Part shown: piece after piece, positions 8,840 to 16,055 of the stretch | Layout of the letters: the number at the start of each line of letters is the position of its first letter | How positions within the stretch are numbered: the first letter of the stretch is position 1 | Assembly: GCA_902538695.1 (NCBI GenBank) | Contig: CACBGC010000003.1 | Coordinates: 1-32,743 of the forward strand | Origin: an uncultured Synechococcaceae cyanobacterium | GTDB taxonomy: Bacteria; Cyanobacteriota; Cyanobacteriia; PCC-6307; Cyanobiaceae | Direction of reading: 5' to 3' | Length of the DNA stretch: 32,743 nucleotides | Made by a program: the position numbers and the translations under genes | Notes under the pieces: generated by a model | The model's database searches: none | What the model was told of the DNA's origin: nothing | Seen by the model: the letters and a program-made list of their open reading frames with translations, nothing else

Positions 8840-9794
8840 GTTTAAAAAAAATAATTTCTTCTTGAATGAAGAAGCCAATACCTTTCTTAAGAACATAATT
8901 AAAAACAAATCATTGGCTAATGGTTATATATTTTATGGTGCTGAAGGATTAGGCAAAAAGCAAACTGCTATTCAATTTATAAAAGAGATTTTCAAACAGT
9001 CTTCACCAAGCGAAAATGTTGAAGAGAGAATTACAAACAATAACCATCCTGATTTTTTAATTATTGAACCTGATTCTCTTTTTGTAACTAAAAGTTCAGG
9101 AAGTTCCGATCTTAAAAAAACAATAAAAAGTGGATCTGAGATTATTAAAATTGCTCAAATACGTAATATCAAAACTTTTCTTAGTCAAAAATCAATAAAC
9201 TCAGAAAAAAAAATTGTTTTAATTATTGATGCACACCTCTTAAACGAGGCAGCCTCAAATTGCCTTTTAAAAACCTTAGAAGAACCTAGTAACGGCATTT
9301 TTATTCTACTAACATCAAAATTAAACCTTCTCTTAGATACGATCATTTCAAGATGTCAAATAGTCAGATTTCGATCTTTTTCTAGTAAACAATTAAAGTC
9401 AATTTTGAAAGAATATTTAAATGCTTCGAAATTTAATATTAATACAAAATTAAAATTTGAAGATTTAATAAATGCTGCAAATGGATCTCCAAATCAATTA
9501 TTGAAAAATATTGAAATTTGGAATGATATTTCAGATGAAATAATAAGTAAATTGGATACTCCAATAAAAAATAGTCTAGATATATTAGAAATATCTAAAT
9601 TAATATCTGAAAAGTTAGAAATTTTTCAACAGATTTGTTTAGTAAATTTAATTCAAACAATTTGGTGGAGAAAAACAAAAAATATCGGTTTGGTTAAAAA
9701 ACTTGAAAATTTAAAATACCTCTTAAAAAAAAACATACAACCAAGGTTGGCATGGGAAATAACTTTTTTAAAAATTTCAATGGAAGATATATGA
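8832..9794 (+). CDS. holB: DNA polymerase III delta' subunit
   Basis: Delta' is a fixed component of the clamp loader that places the beta clamp on DNA. The 320-aa protein has a degenerate P-loop region (GAEGLGKKQTA), a Walker-B-like segment (VLIIDAHLLNEAASNCLLKT), the KTLEEPSNGIF block and the SRC motif (SRCQIVRF) of clamp-loader AAA+ proteins. It overlaps tmk by 8 nt and ends 2 nt before the stop of the convergent rpaA gene. It is more divergent and Lys/Asn/Ile-richer than its neighbours, as is usual for HolB. The operon with tmk supports the call. Confidence 0.9.
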   Translation: MIEFKKNNFFLNEEANTFLKNIIKNKSLANGYIFYGAEGLGKKQTAIQFIKEIFKQSSPSENVEERITNNNHPDFLIIEPDSLFVTKSSGSSDLKKTIKSGSEIIKIAQIRNIKTFLSQKSINSEKKIVLIIDAHLLNEAASNCLLKTLEEPSNGIFILLTSKLNLLLDTIISRCQIVRFRSFSSKQLKSILKEYLNASKFNINTKLKFEDLINAANGSPNQLLKNIEIWNDISDEIISKLDTPIKNSLDILEISKLISEKLEIFQQICLVNLIQTIWWRKTKNIGLVKKLENLKYLLKKNIQPRLAWEITFLKISMEDI

Positions 9795-9796
9795 GA

Positions 9797-10579
9797 TTAA
9801 TCTACTGCAGAATTTATCAAGTTAGGATTTCTTGCTTGAATAAACTCTTGCCTAGCAGTTTCAACTTGGGAACCAATAGGTAACTCGAGACAATATCCAG
9901 CACCATAAACAGTTTTTATGTAAATAGGTTTACGAGGATCGGGTTCAAGTTTAGTGCGTAAGTGTCTAATATGAACTCTTATTGTCTCAATATCATCATC
10001 TGGTTCATATCCCCATACTTCTTTAAGAATTAATGCTGGTGATACAGTTTGACCGTGTCTCTGCAAAAGACAATGAAGAAGTTCAAATTCAAGATGAGTT
10101 AACCTAACAGGAGATTCAAACCATATAGCTTCAAATCTTTCTGGAACAAGAGTTAAAGGGCCATAATTTAATATTTCTTGCTGGTTACTAGAATTTAGTT
10201 GTGCTCTGTTGGTTCTTCTTAATAGAGCTTTTATGCGTACATGTAGTTCCTCTAAATCGAATGGTTTAGTAATGTAATCATCTGCTCCAGAATTAAACCC
10301 AGTAACTTTGTCTTTAAGACCACCTAACGCAGTTATCATCAAAATTGGAATATTTGATGTTCTTTCATCTCTTCTTAGTCGCTGGCATAAAGTTAAACCA
10401 TCAACACTTGGTAACATTAAATCTAAAAGTATTAAATCTGGTGAATATTGAAGAGCTAATGCTTGTCCTTTAATTCCATCTTCAGCTTTTTGAACATCGA
10501 AACCAGAATGCTCTAAATGCTTAGCCACCAAATCACGCATATCACGATCGTCTTCAATTAAGAGGATTGAAATTTTCAT
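9797..10579 (-). CDS. rpaA: OmpR-family response regulator RpaA
   Basis: RpaA is the main transcriptional output of the KaiABC circadian clock in model cyanobacteria and was first linked to phycobilisome association. The 260-aa protein has a receiver with D10/D11, phosphoacceptor D53 (ILLDLMLPSVDG) and K105 (ITKPF), then a winged helix with THLEFELLHCLL and VHIRHLRTKLEPDPRKP. It has an extra C-terminal tail (EFIQARNPNLIN). Overall it matches RpaA better than RpaB, SrrA or PhoB. It is convergent with holB (2-bp gap). Its upstream region holds a good sigma-70-like promoter (10634-10661). The partner kinase SasA is not in this window. Confidence 0.9.
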   Translation of the reverse strand: MKISILLIEDDRDMRDLVAKHLEHSGFDVQKAEDGIKGQALALQYSPDLILLDLMLPSVDGLTLCQRLRRDERTSNIPILMITALGGLKDKVTGFNSGADDYITKPFDLEELHVRIKALLRRTNRAQLNSSNQQEILNYGPLTLVPERFEAIWFESPVRLTHLEFELLHCLLQRHGQTVSPALILKEVWGYEPDDDIETIRVHIRHLRTKLEPDPRKPIYIKTVYGAGYCLELPIGSQVETARQEFIQARNPNLINSAVD

Positions 10580-10953
10580 ATTTATGAACTATTAAATTAA
10601 AATTAAGTTTTGGTAATATGATTCTCTCAAGAATTTATAAAGATTGCTGAATTAGTGTAAACAATTTTATCAATTAGGTTTATCAAATAAATTAGTGGTA
10701 GCAATGAATTAGATAGAAATTATAAATTTTAAAAAAATTGAAATTTTAGAATTTCTTCCGATTCTATTTACTTTTTCTTAATAATCAAAGGATTTTACAA
10801 ACAAAAATAGTTCAAAATGAAAGAATATGAAATTAAAAATTAAATGAAGATTTTCAGTTTTCAAATTAAGTATTAACTAAGTTTAAAGTTTTAAATTTCT
10901 CCAGAATGTTTAAATTAATAATTTTGTATATATTAAAGCAAATTTAAGTATTT
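10580..10953. other. 374-bp AT-rich divergent intergenic region
   Basis: This stretch lies between rpaA (minus) and the 119-aa gene (plus). No open frame of useful length and no strong hairpin with a T-run were found. The left part holds the rpaA promoter candidate. At the right end TG-TA-TATATT (10925-10934) resembles an extended -10 box for the 119-aa gene, 19 bp before its ATG. The middle (about 10700-10900) shows no recognisable element. Confidence 0.5.
10634..10661 (-). promoter_or_regulatory. Candidate sigma-70-type promoter of rpaA
   Basis: On the minus strand TTTACA (10656-10661) and TATAAA (10634-10639) are separated by 16 bp. A start about 7 nt downstream would give a 5' leader of roughly 48 nt before the rpaA ATG. 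A single GTTTACA resembles half of an RpaB-type HLR1 site, but the second half at the required spacing is missing. Confidence 0.5.
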
Positions 10954-11313
10954 ATGAAAAAGAAGTCACTTATCTTTTCTGATTTATCAAAAAAACAACT
11001 AGAAAATCTTAAAGAACTTTATATTCAAAAAAAAGTTGAATCGATGAGTCATCAAGAACTTAAACAATATGTATTAGAAATTATTTCTCATCAAATAAAC
11101 GATACTATTGGCAAAGAAGAGGAAATGGAAGCATGGAAAGAAATGTCAGATTTTTTTGGAGAACAATTTGAAATCATTATCTTAGAAATACAAACAAAAT
11201 ACATTGACGACAAAAACGTAATTAAAACAGAAATAGATTCTCAGAAGCAAAGAATAGAACTACTTGAAAGGAATAATTTGGATCAAGAAAAAAAGGATAT
11301 GTGGGATGACTAA
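10954..11313 (+). CDS. Hypothetical acidic, helical protein (119 aa)
   Basis: I do not recognise a function. The protein is soluble, with no signal peptide or membrane helix, and rich in Glu, Lys, Ile and Gln. Its predicted helical core includes SMSHQELKQYVLEIISHQ, INDTIGKEEEMEAWKEM and a following FFGEQFEIIILEIQTKY. The C-terminal 40 residues are charged and look coiled-coil-like. From memory, similar short proteins of this pattern occur as conserved hypotheticals in picocyanobacteria. A TATATT -10-like box lies 19 bp upstream. Downstream is the repeat-bearing region before tRNA-Asn. Codon use is AT-rich like its neighbours, so there is no sign of transfer. Confidence 0.75.
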   Translation: MKKKSLIFSDLSKKQLENLKELYIQKKVESMSHQELKQYVLEIISHQINDTIGKEEEMEAWKEMSDFFGEQFEIIILEIQTKYIDDKNVIKTEIDSQKQRIELLERNNLDQEKKDMWDD

Positions 11314-11429
11314 AGTTTTCTGAATGGTGTAGCAATTCAAACGATATAAATAAAAATATATCTCAATTTTAAAAATTGAAAAAAATTATAAAGCTTATTT
11401 TTTTTCATTTTTGTGGAGAATTGTGCAAA

Positions 11430-11450
11430 TGTTCTAATTACTGTTCTTAA
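11430..11450 (+). repeat. Direct repeat copy 1 (21 bp)
   Basis: T plus GTTCTAATTACTGTTCTTAA occurs here and again, identically, at 11499-11519, with starts 69 bp apart. Each copy itself contains GTTCT twice, 12 bp apart. It lies in the noncoding stretch between the 119-aa gene and the tRNA-Asn terminator. Confidence 0.9.
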
Positions 11451-11498
11451 AAAATATCTTTTTATTTAATAAAGCACTTTAAATATGATTAGTATTAT

Positions 11499-11519
11499 TG
11501 TTCTAATTACTGTTCTTAA
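11499..11519 (+). repeat. Direct repeat copy 2 (21 bp)
   Basis: This is the second identical copy of the 21-bp repeat at 11430-11450. It is followed immediately by the AGTATAT/ATATACT palindrome at 11521-11537. The copies do not extend further with high identity on either side. Confidence 0.9.
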
Positions 11520-11520
11520 T

Positions 11521-11537
11521 AGTATATCAAATATACT
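11521..11537. repeat. Short perfect inverted repeat
   Basis: AGTATAT-CAA-ATATACT forms a 7-bp perfect inverted repeat with a 3-nt centre. It is all-AT except for the G/C pair at its base and is not followed by a T-run, so it is unlikely to be a terminator. It could be a protein-binding palindrome or chance in AT-rich DNA. Confidence 0.6.
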
Positions 11538-11582
11538 CAATTATAAAGTCGCCTAACCACTATTTGACAAAAAAGGGCGAAG

Positions 11583-11609
11583 AAAAAAAGCCACCTTTTT
11601 AAGGTGACT
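11583..11609 (-). terminator. Rho-independent terminator of tRNA-Asn
   Basis: On the minus strand AGTCACCTT and AAGGTGGCT form a hairpin with one mismatch and a 3-nt loop, followed by a run of seven T. It lies 27 bp past the 3' end of tRNA-Asn in the direction of transcription. It is one of the very few clear intrinsic terminators in the window. Confidence 0.8.
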
Positions 11610-11635
11610 TTGGTCAATTATTGGGATTTATAAAC

Positions 11636-11706
<71 letters not shown>

Positions 11707-11716
11707 ATATAAAATG

Positions 11717-11746
11717 AATTTAGCTCTTTAAAGTACCTTATGACAA
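11717..11746 (-). promoter_or_regulatory. Candidate promoter of tRNA-Asn
   Basis: On the minus strand TTGTCA (11741-11746) and TAAATT (11717-11722) are separated by 18 bp. A start about 7 nt downstream would fall 3-5 nt before the mature tRNA 5' end, a sensible layout for a single tRNA gene. Confidence 0.5.
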
Positions 11747-11754
11747 GTACAGAA

Positions 11755-12441
11755 TTAATTATATTGAAATTTTGATGGTTCTTGCCAACTAGATAAAAAA
11801 CCATTTTTCAACTCCGCTACTGCATCAGCATAAGTTAATTCTTCGTAACGATGAGTAATCCACAAAGCTGATAAAGGTTTTTTATGGTCACTTGTAAGAT
11901 TTTTAATAGTTTGCAAAACTTTTAATTGGCTGTTTTGATCAAGTAACGCTGTAGGCTCATCTAAAAGAATAAAATTTCTATTACTAATCAGAGCGCATGC
12001 AATAGTTAAGCGTTGTTTTTGCCCACCGCTCAATGTATGAACTGGCCTTTTTTCAAAACCAGTCATTCCTACCTGATCAAGCACATATTCAATTTTTTTA
12101 TTAATTTCATTTTTACTTATATTTTGATTAATATTAAGCAGAAGTTCACTCCTGCAATTTGGCATCAATATTTGATGATCAGGGTTTTGAAACACCATGC
12201 CAATATTTGCTCTAGCGTCAATGAAACCATTTTGGGGTTTGATTATTCCATTAATTAATTTTAAAAGAGTACTTTTTCCGCTTCCGTTTTTACCCACAAC
12301 CATCCAAAAACCTGGTTTTTTTATTGAGAAGTTACATTTAAATATTAAATTTTCATTTTTTTCAGTATACGAAAAAGAAACATCTTCGAATTTAATATGA
12401 GGTATTTCATTTTCAAGGGAATCTCGCATTAATTCTATCAA
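11755..12441 (-). CDS. ABC transporter ATP-binding protein, ECF (energy-coupling factor) type
   Basis: This 228-aa nucleotide-binding subunit has Walker A GKNGSGKST (50-58), Q-loop FQNPDHQILM (84-93), signature LSGGQKQR (137-144), Walker B/D-loop LLDEPTALLD (159-168) and H-loop His197. The QNPD(D/H)Q Q-loop is typical of the ATPases of ECF vitamin and metal transporters (EcfA/CbiO). No membrane T or S component is nearby, so the substrate is unknown. The start is TTG at 12441, overlapping the UPF0367 stop by 3 nt (TTGA); an in-frame ATG at 12429 is possible. It is probably co-transcribed with the upstream UPF0367 gene. Confidence 0.88.
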   Translation of the reverse strand: MIELMRDSLENEIPHIKFEDVSFSYTEKNENLIFKCNFSIKKPGFWMVVGKNGSGKSTLLKLINGIIKPQNGFIDARANIGMVFQNPDHQILMPNCRSELLLNINQNISKNEINKKIEYVLDQVGMTGFEKRPVHTLSGGQKQRLTIACALISNRNFILLDEPTALLDQNSQLKVLQTIKNLTSDHKKPLSALWITHRYEELTYADAVAELKNGFLSSWQEPSKFQYN

Positions 12442-12710
12442 TCTATGTTGAGAGAAAATCCTGGTCTTTTAGCTCCTCCTGCTACTGACGATTTTTCATA
12501 TATCTGAACAGAAATGATTTCTTTAGCTCTTACAGCAATTAATTTATCTTGCACTTTTTCACACCTTAATTCGATCAAGTTTGAGGATTCTAAAGTTTCA
12601 TTCATAGAACTTTTTATTTCATCATAAATTCGTTTAACATCATCAAATTCTTTCTTCTGAATTGAGAGTGGGAAAGGTGAATATCTCAGACTTAGTTCCA
12701 ACGAATACAT
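12438..12710 (-). CDS. UPF0367 family protein
   Basis: This 90-aa soluble protein of unknown function matches the cyanobacterial UPF0367 family: MYSLELSLRYSPFPLSIQ at the N-terminus and EKSSVAGGAKRPGFS near the C-terminus. No catalytic motif or membrane segment is evident. It overlaps the start of the ECF-type ATPase gene and probably forms a two-gene unit with it. Whether the two work together is unknown. The assignment comes from memory of the conserved ends. Confidence 0.85.
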   Translation of the reverse strand: MYSLELSLRYSPFPLSIQKKEFDDVKRIYDEIKSSMNETLESSNLIELRCEKVQDKLIAVRAKEIISVQIYEKSSVAGGAKRPGFSLNID

Positions 12711-12864
12711 AATGAAAATAAAAGCTATCTATCTAATTTTACTAAATTTTTTTCCGCAGGAAGTTATTTAGATTAAATTCTTTTGAGAAAATTATATAAA
12801 AGATCTTTAAATCCAATTAATATAGATGTAGGAGATTTTATTTTGCATTTTAAAAAATCATTTC

Positions 12865-13833
12865 ATGGATATAGCAAATGATATAACTTCTCTAGTTGGA
12901 AATACTCCATTAGTTAAATTAAATCGAATCAGAAATTATTTTGATTGTTATCCAGAAATAATTGCCAAGCTAGAAAGTTTTAATCCATCAGCCTCCGTTA
13001 AGGATAGGATCGCTTATTCAATGTTATGTAAAGCTGAAGAAGAAGGGGTGATAACACCAGATAAAACAACGTTAATTGAAGCAACTAGTGGTAATACTGG
13101 AATCGCATTAGCAATGGTTGCTGCAGCAAAAGGCTATAAATTGATATTAACTATGCCGGATACTATGAGTATTGAGAGAAGGGCAATGTTGAGAGCATAT
13201 GGAGCTGAACTACAGCTAACACCGGGGAAAGAAGGAATGAAAGGAGCTTTAGATTTAGCCAATGAGTTGTCTTCAACAATTGCAAATAGCTATCAATTTA
13301 ATCAGTTTGAAAACTTTGCTAATCCAGATATTCATGAAAGAACAACGGCCCAAGAAATATGGTCCCAATCCAATAACAATTTAGATGGACTAGTTACAGG
13401 AGTAGGCACCGGAGGAACAATTACTGGTTGTGCACGTTTTTTGAAAAAAGTTAATCCAAATTGCAAAATTTATGCCGTAGAGCCCAAAAAAAGTGCTGTG
13501 ATTTCAGGAGAAAACGCAGGATCTCATTCGATTCAAGGCATTGGAGCGGGTTTCGTACCGAAAGTACTTAATACTAAATTAATTGATGAAATTATAAAAA
13601 TAGATGACGATGAAGCATTTTATTATGGGCGTTTATTAGCTCGATTGGAAGGTCTTTTATCTGGCATCAGCAGCGGTGCAGCACTAGCAGCAACTATAAA
13701 AATAGGTAAAAGAAAAGAACTAATCAATAAAAGATTGATAGTTATTCTTCCAAGTTTTGGAGAAAGATATTTATCAACAGCAATGTTTGAATCTAATACT
13801 TCAGTTCAAGCCAGAAAAGATGGTTATCTTTAA
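12865..13833 (+). CDS. cysK: Cysteine synthase (O-acetylserine sulfhydrylase)
   Basis: The enzyme makes cysteine from O-acetylserine and sulfide using PLP. In 322 aa the PLP lysine is K46 in SASVKDR, the substrate loop is TSGNTG (74-79), the phosphate loop is GTGGTITG (181-188), and the C-terminal PLP-N1 serine lies in SGISSGAA. Length is normal for CysK/CysM. The start is ATG at 12865. A strong AGGAG at 12830-12834 is too far upstream to serve this ATG. The J-domain gene follows 16 nt later on the same strand. Confidence 0.95.
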   Translation: MDIANDITSLVGNTPLVKLNRIRNYFDCYPEIIAKLESFNPSASVKDRIAYSMLCKAEEEGVITPDKTTLIEATSGNTGIALAMVAAAKGYKLILTMPDTMSIERRAMLRAYGAELQLTPGKEGMKGALDLANELSSTIANSYQFNQFENFANPDIHERTTAQEIWSQSNNNLDGLVTGVGTGGTITGCARFLKKVNPNCKIYAVEPKKSAVISGENAGSHSIQGIGAGFVPKVLNTKLIDEIIKIDDDEAFYYGRLLARLEGLLSGISSGAALAATIKIGKRKELINKRLIVILPSFGERYLSTAMFESNTSVQARKDGYL

Positions 13834-13849
13834 TGCATAATTTATAAAA

Positions 13850-14524
13850 ATGGCAAAAAATTTATATGAAGAATTAGGTCTCAAAAAAAGTGCAACAAGA
13901 AGTGAAATTAAATCTTCATATCGCTCTTTAGTTAAGCAACATCATCCTGACGCAGGCGGCAAGAAAGAACGATTTCTTGCAATACAACATGCCTGGGAAA
14001 TTCTAAATGACCCTATAAAAAAGAAGCAATACGATAGCAGTTTTTCTCCCAGTTCATCATATGATTCATTAAATGAAAATTGGGAAGAGAAATTTAATTC
14101 TAAAAAATATAGTTCTTCAATTAAGGACAAAGAAGTTGAAACATGGATTAAAGAAATTTATAGTCCGATTAATAGATTAATTAGTCAAATAATTAAACCT
14201 TTGAATAACGAAATAAGAGAACTATCTGCTGATCCATATGATGACCAATTAATGGAAAATTTTTGCAGTTACATAATTCTTTCACAAAAGAAAATAGAAA
14301 AAGTTGAAAAAATTTATAATAAAAAAATAGTCCCAAAGTCTATTTCAGCTTTAGGCCTCGATCTTTATCATTGTTTTTCACAAGTTAAAGATGCGCTATC
14401 AGAATTTAATAGATATACACAAGGATACGTAGATAATTACTTATTTGATGGCAAAGAAATGATCAAAGAAGCAAAAAGAATCCAATCAAAGATGTCTACA
14501 GAGAAAAAAAATAAAAACTTTTAG
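13850..14524 (+). CDS. J-domain (DnaJ-like) protein
   Basis: This 224-aa protein has an N-terminal J domain (residues 1-65, HPD at 32-34: QHHPDAGG), which stimulates a DnaK/Hsp70 partner. It has no Gly/Phe region, zinc finger or DnaJ C-terminal domain, so it is a type III J protein, not the housekeeping DnaJ. The rest (about 75-224) is charged and helical with no domain I recognise, and probably gives client specificity. No membrane helix or signal peptide is seen. It lies 16 nt after cysK and is convergent with ndhO (11-bp gap). Confidence 0.88.
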   Translation: MAKNLYEELGLKKSATRSEIKSSYRSLVKQHHPDAGGKKERFLAIQHAWEILNDPIKKKQYDSSFSPSSSYDSLNENWEEKFNSKKYSSSIKDKEVETWIKEIYSPINRLISQIIKPLNNEIRELSADPYDDQLMENFCSYIILSQKKIEKVEKIYNKKIVPKSISALGLDLYHCFSQVKDALSEFNRYTQGYVDNYLFDGKEMIKEAKRIQSKMSTEKKNKNF

Positions 14525-14535
14525 ATATAAAAATT

Positions 14536-14772
14536 TTATTGAGTATATTCTTTAAGTTGATCTATTTTCAACCAAACATCTGGAACAGGTCTGCGCCATC
14601 GAACCTGAGCATATTCGTCTTTGACTGAAAGAATCTCTCCAGGACCTTCAAAGACATAATTAGGTAGATCATTATCACTAGCTAAAGCCTCGATACTTTT
14701 TATATAATTTTCTTTGTCGACAAAAACTAAACTTCCTTTCTTGAGAGGTTTCTTTGGAATAGAATCTGTCAT
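14536..14772 (-). CDS. ndhO: NAD(P)H-quinone oxidoreductase subunit O
   Basis: NdhO is a small cyanobacteria/chloroplast-specific subunit on the stromal arm of NDH-1, which drives cyclic electron flow and respiration. The 78-aa protein has the expected pattern: KKGSLVFVDKENY, LPNYVFEGPGEIL and YAQVRWRRPVPDVWLKIDQL. It is a monocistronic minus-strand gene with a near-consensus -10 box (14802-14807) and a leader of about 20 nt. Length and motifs are normal. Confidence 0.95.
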   Translation of the reverse strand: MTDSIPKKPLKKGSLVFVDKENYIKSIEALASDNDLPNYVFEGPGEILSVKDEYAQVRWRRPVPDVWLKIDQLKEYTQ

Positions 14773-14801
14773 AATAAATTCAACAAAGTTATTTGAGATT
14801 T

Positions 14802-14807
14802 ATTATA
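14802..14807 (-). promoter_or_regulatory. Candidate -10 box of ndhO
   Basis: TATAAT on the minus strand (in the context TTTTTGTATAATAAA) stands 29 bp before the ndhO ATG, implying a 5' leader of about 20-23 nt. The -35 region is only AT-rich. It lies in the 136-bp gap shared with the divergent epimerase-like gene. Confidence 0.5.
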
Positions 14808-14908
14808 CAAAAACTTGTTTGAAAAATATTTAAAAAAATTTATACCGGAATAATAATTACAAACTTCCAAAAAATTTAATAGCCTTAAACGATAAACATT
14901 TACATGAT

Positions 14909-15835
14909 ATGCGTCTTTTACTACTTGGCTGCACTGGATTTGTTGGTAAAGAATTAGTACCAACACTACTCAATGAAAATCACGAAATATACATCGTAAG
15001 TAGAAAACCTATAAGTAAATTAAAGATTGATTTAGATTTCAACAAGTTTAAATTTTTTCAAATAGATTTATCAAAAGAAAAAAACTGGAATAACGAAAAT
15101 CTTCTAAATATCTTAAGAGAGACAGATGGAATTATTAACTTGATGGGAGAACCCATAGCAGAAAAAAAATGGACTTCTGAACAAAAACAGGAGATCGAAA
15201 ATAGTCGTATTAACACTACGAAATTTATGATGAAAACCCTTAAAGACTTCAAAATCAAACCTAAAGTCATTATAAATGGATCAGCAATAGGTTATTACGG
15301 TACAAGTTTGTCTGGTGAATTCACTGAAAATAGTATTGGAGGAAAAGACTTTCTAGCTAATCTTTGCAAAAAGTGGGAAGCTGTCGCTGCTGAAAAACCA
15401 TTTTTCTCAAGGTTAGTTATTTTTAGAATTGGAATTGTTTTAGAAGCAGATGGAGGAGCATTAGGAAAAATGCTACCTATATTTAAAGTTGGATTAGGTG
15501 GACCAATTGGAGATGGTAAGCAATGGATGAGTTGGATTCATAGAAGTGATTTATGTGCATTAATTTCTCAAGCATTAGTTGATAAAAAGTATTCGGGAGT
15601 ATTTAATGCTGTTGCACCAAATCCAGTATTAATGAGAGACTTTTCTCAAACTTTAGGAAAATGTCTAAATAGACCTAATTTACTTCCAGTGCCTGGAGCG
15701 GTTTTAAAAATATTATTAGGAGATGGAGCAAAAGTTGTCTTAGAAGGACAAAAAGTAATAAGCAGTAAACTCAAAAATTATGCTTTTAAATATCCTCTTC
15801 TTGAGAAAGCAATTTACGCGTCCACCAAGAATTAA
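14909..15835 (+). CDS. TIGR01777-type NAD-dependent epimerase (SulA/YfcH-like)
   Basis: This 308-aa protein is an extended short-chain dehydrogenase. It has the N-terminal dinucleotide-binding motif GCTGFVGKEL (8-17), then NLMGEPIAEKKW, SRINTTKF, NGSAIGYYGT with the Tyr of the SDR active site, and a C-terminal block typical of the YfcH/SulA-homologue family (PVPGAVLKILLGDGAKVVL). Cyanobacterial and plastid members have been called cell-division inhibitor SulA homologues; the true substrate is not known. It starts at ATG 14909, divergent from ndhO. Its last 50 bp overlap the 3' end of the convergent membrane-protein gene. Confidence 0.88.
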   Translation: MRLLLLGCTGFVGKELVPTLLNENHEIYIVSRKPISKLKIDLDFNKFKFFQIDLSKEKNWNNENLLNILRETDGIINLMGEPIAEKKWTSEQKQEIENSRINTTKFMMKTLKDFKIKPKVIINGSAIGYYGTSLSGEFTENSIGGKDFLANLCKKWEAVAAEKPFFSRLVIFRIGIVLEADGGALGKMLPIFKVGLGGPIGDGKQWMSWIHRSDLCALISQALVDKKYSGVFNAVAPNPVLMRDFSQTLGKCLNRPNLLPVPGAVLKILLGDGAKVVLEGQKVISSKLKNYAFKYPLLEKAIYASTKN

Positions 15836-16055
15836 TACCGTTTACCAAAGCACCAATAATAAGAATTGTTATCAATGGGACTACAAGAGGATTCCAAACT
15901 ATTTGAATAAAATTAATAAAAATTAATATCCCATTTAATTGCATAATGATTGCAAAAATAAAAAATATTGCAAAAAAAATTACTGTAAATAAATTTATTA
16001 ATAACAAATTATCGATAATTCGTTTTAACTTATTTTGATTATTTTCCTTAGTCAT
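15786..16055 (-). CDS. Small two-helix membrane protein, unknown function
   Basis: I do not recognise a family. The 89-aa protein has a short charged N-terminus, then hydrophobic segments at about 18-48 (LLLINLFTVIFFAIFFIFAI) and 55-76 (NPLVVPLITILIIGALVNGI), and a charged tail (WWTRKLLSQEEDI). Two membrane helices are likely. The ATG at 16055 overlaps the LpxB-related stop by 8 nt (ATGACTAA), which supports expression from that upstream operon. Its 3' end overlaps 50 bp of the convergent epimerase gene. Confidence 0.75.
   Translation of the reverse strand: MTKENNQNKLKRIIDNLLLINLFTVIFFAIFFIFAIIMQLNGILIFINFIQIVWNPLVVPLITILIIGALVNGINSWWTRKLLSQEEDI

Noticed and set aside
11341..11408. Terminator after the 119-aa gene (CAATTTT/AAAATTG and ATAA/TTAT hairpins before a T-run near 11398-11405)
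   Set aside because: The stems are short and almost all AT, so stability is too low to call a terminator with confidence.
11430..11519. CRISPR array
   Set aside because: Only two short repeat copies exist and no cas genes are present.
11413..11556. Two tiny ORFs (18 and 23 codons) sharing VLITVL
   Set aside because: The shared peptide follows from the 21-bp DNA repeat. Neither ORF has a ribosome-binding site, so I list only the repeat.
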